A stretch of DNA of 12,074 nucleotides from Porphyrobacter sp. GTDB lineage: Bacteria > Pseudomonadota > Alphaproteobacteria > Sphingomonadales > Sphingomonadaceae. Below, in pieces: positions 6,237 to 11,900 of the stretch (within the stretch, counting starts at the first letter, position 1; the number at the start of each line of letters is the position of its first letter). The stretch lies in assembly GCA_014359685.1 (NCBI GenBank), contig JACIYY010000119.1, positions 1 through 12,074 on the forward strand. Direction: 5' to 3'. The notes beneath the pieces were generated by a model. That model saw only the letters and a list, made by a program, of their open reading frames with translations. It was not told the origin of the DNA and made no database searches. A program made the position numbers and the translations under genes.

Positions 6237-7703
6237 CTATCTGGCGATCTGCGCGAGCGGCGGCAAGGGATGAATGGCCCATTGGTTGGCGGCGAAGCCG
6301 TCGACCCTGCCGCGCACCAGCGACCAGCGCAGCGGCTGGCCGAAGGGGATGTAGATGTTCTTCAACATCAGCTGCGCCTCGACCTCTGCCAGCAGCGTGG
6401 CGCGGGCGGCGGGATCGGCGGCCCTGTTGGCCTGGGCGAGGAGGAAGTCGGCATCCTCGTCGCACAGGCCGCGCCGCAGCGAGCAGTGGAACTGGTTGAG
6501 GAACCAGCGCGGCTCCGCATAGCGCGCCACCCGGTCGACCAGCGCGAGATCGGCCGGAGCGCCCGGCGGGGCGCGCACCAGGGTGACGCCGATCCCGGCC
6601 CATTGCGCGGCGAGCAGGGCGAACAGCTGATCGTGCCCCGGCGAGCGCGCCAGGGCCAGCGACAGGCGCGGCTCCTGCCCGCCATTCTGCACCCGCCACG
6701 TCGCGACGCGGGCCGCGGCGATGGCCCGGCGCTGCTCGATCGACAGGTCCGTCCAGCGCTCGACGATATAGCCGGGATCGCCGGGCAGAGCGGGGGCCAC
6801 GATGCGGGTGGTCGGCACCCAGCCGCCGATGTTGAACGGGGCGATCAGCGCCGGGCGGTCGATCGCCATGGCCAGCGCCTCGCGCCCGGTGGCATCGGCG
6901 AGCAGCCCGGCGGCACGCCGGACCTGGACCCCGAACAGCCCCAGCGCCGGGTCGATCCGTACCGTGCCGCGCGACAGCGGGCCGGTGTCGGCGAGCGGCC
7001 AGTCGCCGATCCGCCCGCCGAGCACGAGGTCGAGCCGCCCCTCGTCAAAGCCGGCCACCGCCTGCCGCACATCGATCGCAAAGAGCGCGATCGGGCGCAC
7101 CCGCTGGCGCCAGTCGGGCTCTTCGGGCAGGCCGCGCGCCGAGGGCGGCTTCATGGTCAGGATGGCGCTGCGGCCCTGCTGCCGCAGCAGCATCTGCCCG
7201 GTGCCGCCCGCGCCGCGATCGAGCACCATTTCGGGCTGCGCGAGCAGCTGGAGCAGGGTCGGCACCGCGCTCGACAGGCGAATCTCGATCACCGAGCCGG
7301 CGGTGGCGCGCACCTCCTCGATCGGGGCGAGGTCGAGGCCCAGCGCAGTGCCCTCCGCCTCTCGGATCAGCCGGACGAGCTCTGTCCTCACGCTGTCGGC
7401 GGTCAGCTCGGTGCCATCGGGCCAGGCGCCGTCGCGCAGGCGGAAGATGAAGTTGAGCCCGTCATCGGTGACGATCCAGCGGTCGGCCAGCGCGGGCACC
7501 ACCTCGCCCTGCGCATCGAGCGCCACCAGGCCGCTCTCGGTGGCGGCGCGCATATGTGGGGCGGCGGAGGACAGCCTGAGGTCGCTGGCGGCCGCAGCAT
7601 CCGGCGAATCGATGAAGGCGATGGCCAGCGCGCCGTTGGACCCGCCATCGCAGGCTGCGAGCGCGAGCGCTGCGAGCAGCAGGGGAAGGAGCCGGACGAT
7701 CAT
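6237..7703 (-). CDS. Peptide-type ABC transporter substrate-binding lipoprotein (SBP_bac_5 family), orphan
   Basis: A 488-aa secreted lipoprotein. The signal peptide is MIVRLLPLLLAALALAAC with lipobox L15-A-A-C18. The residue after the lipidated Cys is Asp19, which in enterobacteria keeps lipoproteins in the inner membrane. The mature protein carries the family-5 dipeptide/oligopeptide/nickel-binding signature at about 58-112, including LADRWIVTDDGLNFIFRLRD, GAWPDGTELTADSV and RTELVRLI. Length fits the family (about 480-540 aa). The ligand cannot be read from sequence. No permease or ATPase gene is nearby, so it either works with a transporter encoded elsewhere or has taken another periplasmic role. 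ATG 7703 is chosen because the signal peptide starts there; the open frame up to 8042 overlaps the PilZ gene. It is followed 7 bp later by the DUF4112 gene. Confidence 0.9.
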   Translation of the reverse strand: MIVRLLPLLLAALALAACDGGSNGALAIAFIDSPDAAAASDLRLSSAAPHMRAATESGLVALDAQGEVVPALADRWIVTDDGLNFIFRLRDGAWPDGTELTADSVRTELVRLIREAEGTALGLDLAPIEEVRATAGSVIEIRLSSAVPTLLQLLAQPEMVLDRGAGGTGQMLLRQQGRSAILTMKPPSARGLPEEPDWRQRVRPIALFAIDVRQAVAGFDEGRLDLVLGGRIGDWPLADTGPLSRGTVRIDPALGLFGVQVRRAAGLLADATGREALAMAIDRPALIAPFNIGGWVPTTRIVAPALPGDPGYIVERWTDLSIEQRRAIAAARVATWRVQNGGQEPRLSLALARSPGHDQLFALLAAQWAGIGVTLVRAPPGAPADLALVDRVARYAEPRWFLNQFHCSLRRGLCDEDADFLLAQANRAADPAARATLLAEVEAQLMLKNIYIPFGQPLRWSLVRGRVDGFAANQWAIHPLPPLAQIAR

Positions 7704-7761
7704 CGCCAGCGAGGGTGTAGAAGCCCCGCCGCGCCGCTTCAATCGCCGCGCGGCACCGCAG

Positions 7762-8067
7762 TCACGACTGTTTCGACGGCGCGACCACGGGGACACGCGC
7801 GCGCATCGGGTCGATCTCCTGCGCGAAGGCGATGCCGAAGCGGCTGTCCTGCTTCCATGCGACCGTGCCATCGACCCAGCCGATGTTCCGCAATTCGACC
7901 GACACGCTGGCGCCGCGCGCGACCTGGACCAGCCCTTCGGCCATGGCGCCGCCGGCGGACAGGTTGCGGATCTTGACGCTATGGCCGTGATCCTGCCCGT
8001 CGATGCGCAGCCGGGCGAGCAGCAGCAGGCTGTCGCGGGCAAGCTGGCGGGTATCGATATTCGTCAT
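7762..8067 (-). CDS. PilZ domain-containing protein with degenerate c-di-GMP site
   Basis: A 101-aa single-domain protein. The second PilZ motif, (D/N)xSxxG, is clear as N35-L-S37-A-G-G40 in VKIRNLSAGG. The closing strand RFGIAFAQEIDP (76-87) is also typical. The first motif, RxxxR, which normally wraps the c-di-GMP dimer, is not present at the N-terminus; only scattered arginines (R11, R19, R21) occur. It may therefore bind c-di-GMP weakly or not at all and act as an adaptor. Degenerate PilZ proteins of this size are common in sphingomonads. A CtrA-like box lies 91 bp upstream, so cell-cycle or motility-linked control is plausible. It is 149 bp downstream of dksA and 58 bp upstream of the substrate-binding protein gene. 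No good Shine-Dalgarno is visible at the usual spacing; AGGAG is about 15 nt away. Confidence 0.87.
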   Translation of the reverse strand: MTNIDTRQLARDSLLLLARLRIDGQDHGHSVKIRNLSAGGAMAEGLVQVARGASVSVELRNIGWVDGTVAWKQDSRFGIAFAQEIDPMRARVPVVAPSKQS

Positions 8068-8157
8068 GTCGGTTGAACTCGGCTCCTGGCGAAGTTCGGC
8101 GGACCCCGGAGGTGTGATACCGACTGTATCGGCACCGGCATCGTTAAGCCAGGGGCG

Positions 8158-8172
8158 CTAAACAATGGTTAA
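8158..8172 (-). promoter_or_regulatory. CtrA-like box upstream of the PilZ gene
   Basis: On the minus strand 8172-8158 reads TTAACCATTGTTTAG. That is TTAA, a 7-base spacer and TTAG, one mismatch from the CtrA consensus TTAA-N7-TTAA. It includes the extended TTAACCAT half-site known from Caulobacter and Brucella. It sits 45 bp beyond the dksA stop and 91 bp before the PilZ start, facing the PilZ gene. I cannot place a convincing -10 behind it. Confidence 0.5.
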
Positions 8173-8216
8173 TGCGGTAACGCGTGCCTGGACGCGGACA
8201 GGCGACGGCGCCGCGC

Positions 8217-8675
8217 TCAATCGTCGCGCGAGACCTTCTCGCGGCGTTCGTGCGCCTGCTGGGCTTCCACCGTCATCGTGGCGATCGGGCGGGCGATCAG
8301 GCGATGGATGCCGATCGGCTCCCCGGTCACCTCGCACCAGCCGTAATCCCCTTCGTCGATGCGGCGCAAGGCGGCGTCGATCTTGGCGATCAGCTTGCGC
8401 TGGCGGTCGCGGGTCCGCAGCTCGATCCCCCAGTCGGTTTCGCTGGAGGCGCGGTCGGTGAGGTCGGGTTCGCGGATCGGCCCGTCCTGGAGCAGCTGGA
8501 GCGTGTTCTCCGACGCGCTGAGGATCGATTTCTTCCATTCCAGCAGCAGCACGCGAAAATAGTTCAGCTGCTGGGGGGACATGTATTCTTCGCTCTCGTC
8601 AGGAGCGTAGTCGCGGTCGAGGGCCCGCTTGGCCTTGGCCAGAACGTCGATGTCGTCGCCCGAAATCGAGGCCAT
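8217..8675 (-). CDS. dksA: RNA polymerase-binding transcription factor DksA
   Basis: A 152-aa DksA, the usual length. It enters the RNA polymerase secondary channel and, with ppGpp, mediates the stringent response. The coiled-coil tip D71-L-T-D74-R-A76 preserves the Asp/Asp/Ala triad at the same numbering as in E. coli. The zinc finger is degenerate: only C114 (YGWCEVTGEP) remains of the four cysteines. Thr117, Thr135 and Ala138 occupy the other positions of E. coli C117, C135 and C138. I recognise this single-Cys pattern from alphaproteobacterial DksA, so it is not a local defect. ATG 8675 is chosen over the longer frame (to 8798) because GGAGAG lies 7 nt upstream and MASISGDDIDVLAKAKR is a normal DksA start. 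It has its own promoter and is divergent from the Sel1 gene. Confidence 0.96.
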   Translation of the reverse strand: MASISGDDIDVLAKAKRALDRDYAPDESEEYMSPQQLNYFRVLLLEWKKSILSASENTLQLLQDGPIREPDLTDRASSETDWGIELRTRDRQRKLIAKIDAALRRIDEGDYGWCEVTGEPIGIHRLIARPIATMTVEAQQAHERREKVSRDD

Positions 8676-8769
8676 TCGCGAACTCTCCGTCTGCTGACCG
8701 CCCGGCGGCAGGCCCGGTCGATCCCCCTGCCACCGGCCGATCCCGTGCCGGGGCGCGCAGGTTGCGCGG

Positions 8770-8798
8770 CCTATAGGGTCAGCGGGAATCGGGCACAA
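8770..8798 (-). promoter_or_regulatory. Sigma70-type promoter of dksA
   Basis: On the minus strand TTGTGC (8798-8793) and TATAGG (8775-8770) are separated by exactly 17 bp, an acceptable -35/-10 pair in an otherwise very GC-rich region. Transcription would start near 8763 and give a leader of about 88 nt before dksA. The spacer contains GAATC on the plus strand (8786-8790), a GANTC site of the kind methylated by CcrM in many alphaproteobacteria. Confidence 0.55.
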
Positions 8799-8883
8799 GC
8801 GCCAAATCGGAGGCTGTTGCAGGGCGGGATCGGTCGGCGTCCGCAGGGGGCCGCGCGCGTTGAACCGCGGCCCTCACCGGGGC

Positions 8884-8903
8884 TTCGGTTAACCGAATCT
8901 TAG
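8884..8903 (+). promoter_or_regulatory. 14-bp perfect palindrome overlapping a CtrA-like box upstream of the Sel1 gene
   Basis: TTCGGTTAACCGAA (8884-8897) is a perfect 14-bp palindrome. Overlapping it, 8889-8903 reads TTAACCGAATCTTAG. That is TTAA-N7-TTAG, the same form as the box before the PilZ gene, with a GANTC methylation-type site (GAATC, 8895-8899) inside the spacer. It lies 63 bp upstream of the Sel1 start and is the natural operator position for that gene. The motif is seen; binding by CtrA or a dimeric repressor is inference. Confidence 0.45.
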
Positions 8904-8919
8904 CCATGGTCATCAAGTC

Positions 8920-8947
8920 TGGCCGTGGGGGGCCGGCTCCACGGCCA
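8920..8947 (+). promoter_or_regulatory. Strong GC-rich hairpin in the leader of the Sel1 gene
   Basis: TGGCCGTGG (8920-8928) pairs perfectly with CCACGGCCA (8939-8947), a 9-bp stem with a 10-nt loop. It ends five bases before the AGGAGGTG ribosome binding site (8953-8960), which itself is five bases before ATG 8966. The site would remain unpaired, so the hairpin could stabilise the message or be a regulator target. No U-tract follows, so it is not a classical terminator. Confidence 0.5.
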
Positions 8948-8965
8948 TGGACAGGAGGTGCGAGC

Positions 8966-9292
8966 ATGGCGATGGGGATTGCCGAAGGGACCGGGGCGCA
9001 TCCGCTGGCGCGGCAGAGGGGAATGGCCGACATGGCCTGGCTGATCGCTGCCGCGGAACGCGACGGCGGCGCCTGCTTCGAACTGGGGATCGCCCATTCG
9101 ACCGGCGCCCGCAACCGTCCGGTCGACCTGATCGAGGCGCATATGTGGTTCAACCTGGCCGCCGCGGCCGGCCACGAGGATGCCGCCGAATGCCGCGCCG
9201 ACGTGGCCGAGCAGATGAGCGCGCGCGAGATCGCCGAGGCGCAGCGGCGGGCGCGGCACTGGCTGGCATCGGTGCGGCGCCGCGCGGCCTGA
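8966..9292 (+). CDS. Small Sel1-repeat (tetratricopeptide-like) protein
   Basis: A 108-aa cytosolic protein without signal peptide or membrane segment. It holds one clear Sel1-like repeat: ACFELGIAHSTGARNRPVDL, then IEAHMWFNLAAAAGHEDAAE (residues ~36-75). This follows the A--LG--Y--G----D---A--W---AA--GH--A pattern of an alpha-alpha hairpin. A partial helical tail follows (AREIAEAQRRARHWL). Sel1 repeats are protein-protein adaptors; the partner is unknown. ATG 8966 is chosen because of the near-perfect AGGAGGTG at five bases. The in-frame ATG 8906 would translate through the leader hairpin and add 20 residues with no family similarity. The gene is divergent from dksA and convergent with the DUF482 gene, with 21 bp between stops. 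Confidence 0.82.
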   Translation: MAMGIAEGTGAHPLARQRGMADMAWLIAAAERDGGACFELGIAHSTGARNRPVDLIEAHMWFNLAAAAGHEDAAECRADVAEQMSAREIAEAQRRARHWLASVRRRAA

Positions 9293-9296
9293 CCGG

Positions 9297-9314
9297 GCCA
9301 GGGGGGGGGCTGGC
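9297..9314. repeat. Nine-G homopolymer within a short inverted repeat between convergent genes
   Basis: GCCAG (9297-9301) and CTGGC (9310-9314) flank a run of guanines; the homopolymer is G9 at 9301-9309. It lies between the Sel1 stop (9292) and the DUF482 stop (9314-9316). The 5-bp stem with an all-G (or all-C) loop could contribute to bidirectional termination but has no T-tract. The tract is also a natural place for length variation or assembly error. Confidence 0.4.
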
Positions 9315-10471
9315 TAACCGCTCTTGCGGAACGGCGCCCGCTCCCCCAGCGCCATCTGGGTGACCGCCACGCCGGCACGCTCCTGCTCCAGGAACTGCGC
9401 CACCGCCGCGCGGAAGCCGGGATCGGCGATGTAGTGCATCGACCAGGTCTGCACCGGCTCATAGCCGCGCGCCAGCTTGTGCCCGCCCTGCGCGCCGGCC
9501 TCGACCCGGGACAGCCCGCGGGCGATCGCCTCCTCGATGGCGCGGTAATAGCAGACTTCGAAATGCAGGAACGGCTTGTCGACCAGGCAGCCCCAATAGC
9601 GGCCGTAGAGCGCATCGCCGCCGATGAAGTTGAGCGCGCCGGCGATCGGCCGCTCGTCCGAATCGAAGGCGAGCACCAGCAGCACGGCATCGCCCATCCG
9701 CTCCCCGATCAGGTCGAAGGCGGCGCGCGTCAGGTAGGGGCGGCCCCATTTGCGCGCGCCGGTGTCCTGGTAGAACAGCCAGAAGGCATCCCAGTGGTGC
9801 GGCCGGATGTCGGCGCCGGAGAGGGCGCGGATGGTCACGTCGCGCTGCGCGGCGGCGCGTTCCTTGCGCAGATCCTTGCGCTTGCGCGAGGACAGGGCGG
9901 CGAGGAAATCATCGAAACTGCTGTAGCCGCGGTCGATCCAGTGGAACTGGATGTCGCTGCGCGCGAGCCAGCCTGCGTCCTCGAACAACGGGCGCTGCGC
10001 GTCATCGACGAAGGTCGCGTGGGCGGAGGAGAAATCGTTGCGGGCGCACAATCGCTCGGCCGCGCGCAGCAGCGGGGTGGCGAGCGCGGGGTCGCTGAGC
10101 AGCAGGCGCGGCCCGGTCGCCGGGGTGAACGGCGCGGCGATCTGGAGCTTGGGGTAATAGCGGCCACCGGCGCGGTGCCAGGCATCGGCCCAGGCATGGT
10201 CGAACACATATTCGCCCTGGCTGTGGGTCTTGGCATAGGCCGGCAGCGCCGCCACCAGCCGGCCGCCGCGATCCTCGATCACCAGCGGCGCCGGGGTCCA
10301 GCCGGTGCCGGCGCCGACGCTGCGCGAATCCTCCAGCGCAGACAGGAACGCGTGGCGCATGAACGGGTTGTCGCCGCCCGCCAGCCGATCCCATTCGGCG
10401 GCCGGCAGCGCCCCGACCGAGGGCGCGACGCGGGCGATGAGCTCGCCTGCGGCCACCGGATCAGGCGCCAT
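9314..10471 (-). CDS. FemAB-like / GNAT-fold protein of the DUF482 (PF04339) family
   Basis: A 385-aa cytosolic protein. Family marks in order are SRKRKDLRKER (195-205), IAGALNFIGGDALYGRYWGC (276-295), FLHFEVCYYRAIEEAI (301-316) and EAGAQGGHKLARGYEP (324-339). The last two are the highly conserved core of DUF482, a double-GNAT, FemAB-related fold. Databases often label it peptidogalycan biosynthesis/recognition, but the acyl acceptor has not, as far as I know, been identified. The length is normal. The start is ATG 10471, 56 bp after the RidA-family gene; no strong ribosome binding site is seen. It is the last gene of the DUF3572-HAD-RidA-DUF482 run. A link to cell wall or amino-acyl transfer is only family-level inference. 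Confidence 0.9.
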   Translation of the reverse strand: MAPDPVAAGELIARVAPSVGALPAAEWDRLAGGDNPFMRHAFLSALEDSRSVGAGTGWTPAPLVIEDRGGRLVAALPAYAKTHSQGEYVFDHAWADAWHRAGGRYYPKLQIAAPFTPATGPRLLLSDPALATPLLRAAERLCARNDFSSAHATFVDDAQRPLFEDAGWLARSDIQFHWIDRGYSSFDDFLAALSSRKRKDLRKERAAAQRDVTIRALSGADIRPHHWDAFWLFYQDTGARKWGRPYLTRAAFDLIGERMGDAVLLVLAFDSDERPIAGALNFIGGDALYGRYWGCLVDKPFLHFEVCYYRAIEEAIARGLSRVEAGAQGGHKLARGYEPVQTWSMHYIADPGFRAAVAQFLEQERAGVAVTQMALGERAPFRKSG

Positions 10472-10527
10472 GGGGCTGCCCTTCAGCCGCCATCAGCTGC
10501 GCGGGCGGACCGCCGCCGGCGGCCCGG

Positions 10528-10986
10528 TCAGGCAGGGGACAGAGCGACGATCGCATCCACTTCCACCAGAGCTGCCAGCGGCAGGATCGCGCCCACCGCG
10601 CTGCGGGCATGCCGGCCGGCGGGGCCGAACACCTCCACCATCAGGTCCGACGCGCCGTTGGCGACCTTCGGCTGGTCGGTGAAATCGGGCGTCGAATTGA
10701 CGAACACGCCAAGCTTCACGATCCGCTCCACCCGGTCGAGAGCAACCCCGGCGCCCTGCAATTGCGCAAGGATCATCAGCGCGCAGGCGCGGGCGGCGGC
10801 GATCCCCTGTTCGAGGGTCGGCCCCTCCCCCATCCGGCCGGTGACCAGCGCCCCGTCGATGAAGGGCAGCTGGCCGGAGACGTAGGCGAGCCCCCCGGCG
10901 GTGACCACCGGCACGTAGCTCGCCACCGGGGCGGCGGGCTGCGGCAGGACGATGCCGAGGTCGCAGAGGCGGGTGGCGATGGTCAT
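10528..10986 (-). CDS. RidA / YjgF / UK114 family protein
   Basis: A 152-aa trimeric-fold protein of the RidA superfamily, longer than canonical RidA (~128 aa). It matches the subgroup ending in HARSAVG--LPL-A-VEVDAIV. GLAYVSGQLPFIDG is at 32-45, and the segment RIVKLGVFVNSTPDFTDQPKVAN is at 88-110. Arg128 (HARSAV) corresponds to the substrate-carboxylate-binding arginine of RidA (Arg105 in E. coli), and Glu142 to a conserved acidic residue. Active members hydrolyse reactive enamine/imine intermediates of PLP enzymes; this subgroup is less studied, so activity is inferred. ATG 10986 overlaps the HAD stop (ATGA, 10983-10986), and GGAG lies 7 nt upstream inside the HAD gene. Translation is therefore probably coupled. 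The much longer open frame upstream is antisense/shadow sequence over the HAD gene. Confidence 0.92.
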   Translation of the reverse strand: MTIATRLCDLGIVLPQPAAPVASYVPVVTAGGLAYVSGQLPFIDGALVTGRMGEGPTLEQGIAAARACALMILAQLQGAGVALDRVERIVKLGVFVNSTPDFTDQPKVANGASDLMVEVFGPAGRHARSAVGAILPLAALVEVDAIVALSPA

Positions 10987-11618
10987 GAAGGATCTCCGTG
11001 GGGCTGGTGCAGGCGGTCGACCAGCCATGGCAGGGCGTCGGCCCAGCGGTCGATCCGGGCGTGGGCGTGGCCCTGGTCGAGGGCACAGGGCACGTGGGGC
11101 GCGAGCGCCGGTTCGCCGCAGAAATGCAGCCGGCCGAGCGTCGGCAGCAGCTCGGCCGCAGAAGCGTGGTGTTGCGCCAGATCGTCGACGAACACCGCCC
11201 GGCTGGCGCCGAATTGCTCGACGATACGGCACAGCGCGGCGCCCTTGGGGCCTTGGTTGGTATAGACCGGCACGTTGATCCCGAGCGCGCGCAGCTGCTG
11301 GCGGCGGGCCTCGCCATGCTGATCGAGCAGGTTGGTGAGGACCACCACGTCGGCCTCCCGCTGAAGCTCCGCAATGGCGGCGACGGCGCCGTCGATCGGG
11401 GTCTGGCGCGGCATCTCGCTATCGAAGAACAGCCGCAGGTAGCGGCCGATCTCGTCAGGCGAGAGCGGCGCGTCGCTGCCCTGGCGGCGCAGCGAATCGG
11501 CAAAGCCGGCCCCGCCGATGGTGAAATCGACCGCGTGCTCTTGCGCCAGCCAGTCGCGGAAATGGCGCACCATGTGGAGCAGCACCTCGTCGCAATCGGT
11601 GATCAGCAGCGGACGCAT
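10983..11618 (-). CDS. HAD-superfamily hydrolase (putative phosphatase)
   Basis: A 211-aa protein with all four HAD motifs. Motif I is the nucleophile and acid pair DCDEVL (Asp8, Asp10), motif II VVVLTNLL (Thr95), motif III Lys125 in QGPKGAAL, and motif IV FVDDLAQHH (Asp145, Asp146). The helical cap lies between motif I and II (about 15-75). Asp8-Cys-Asp10-Glu-Val is slightly unusual, since most phosphatases have DxDGT/V, but both aspartates are intact, so phosphatase activity is expected. The substrate is unknown. ATG 11618 follows the DUF3572 stop with no gap (TGAATG). Its own stop overlaps the RidA-family start by 4 bp, so the three genes form a tightly coupled operon. Cotranscription with a RidA homologue suggests, but does not show, a metabolite-repair role. 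Confidence 0.9.
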   Translation of the reverse strand: MRPLLITDCDEVLLHMVRHFRDWLAQEHAVDFTIGGAGFADSLRRQGSDAPLSPDEIGRYLRLFFDSEMPRQTPIDGAVAAIAELQREADVVVLTNLLDQHGEARRQQLRALGINVPVYTNQGPKGAALCRIVEQFGASRAVFVDDLAQHHASAAELLPTLGRLHFCGEPALAPHVPCALDQGHAHARIDRWADALPWLVDRLHQPHGDPS

Positions 11619-11900
11619 TCAGGCGGCAAGCTCTTGACGGGCGGCGATCAGGCGGGCGGCATCGGTGCCCAGCGCATCGGCGGCGGCGGCAAGGTCGGGC
11701 TCGTGCGCGGCGAGGAAGTCGAGCACCGCCGCCTGGGTCGCCGGCTGGGCCAGACCGGCGCGCAGGCCGTCGGGCGTGAGGCCGGTGAGATCGAGGAAGC
11801 GCTGCGCCCGCGCCGGGTCGGCAAGCACCCAGCCGAGCGCGCGCAAGGCCAGGCTGGCGGCGCCATCGGACCCCGTGTCCTGGTGTTCGGCGGCGGGCAT
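11619..11900 (-). CDS. DUF3572 family protein
   Basis: A 93-aa mainly alpha-helical, soluble protein. The pattern SLALRALGWVLADPARAQRFLDLTGL (about 16-41), then AVLDFLAAHEPDLAAAADALG, is what I recognise as DUF3572, an alphaproteobacterial family without assigned function. The start is uncertain: ATG 11900 gives a family-typical N-terminus (MPAAEHQDTGSDGAAS). In-frame ATGs at 11960 and 11993 would add arginine-rich residues overlapping the 12-bp tandem repeat. None has a convincing ribosome binding site. Its stop abuts the HAD start, making it the first visible gene of the operon. It is typically encoded near signalling or repair genes in relatives, but nothing upstream is in view here. Confidence 0.82.
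   Translation of the reverse strand: MPAAEHQDTGSDGAASLALRALGWVLADPARAQRFLDLTGLTPDGLRAGLAQPATQAAVLDFLAAHEPDLAAAADALGTDAARLIAARQELAA

Noticed and set aside
7728..7754. GCCGCGC/GCGCGGC inverted repeat between the PilZ and substrate-binding protein genes, considered as a terminator.
   Set aside because: 7-bp stem, 13-nt loop and no T-run; ordinary for GC-rich sequence.
6069..7976. Long plus-strand open frame opposite the substrate-binding protein and DUF4112 genes.
   Set aside because: Low-complexity antisense translation; the minus strand carries a signal peptide and recognised domains.
8906..8965. Upstream in-frame ATG for the Sel1 protein.
   Set aside because: The AGGAGGTG five bases before ATG 8966 strongly favours the shorter form, and the extension would be translated from the leader hairpin.
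9434..10885. Long plus-strand open frame opposite the DUF482 and RidA-family genes.
   Set aside because: Antisense to two well-supported conserved genes and without domain features.
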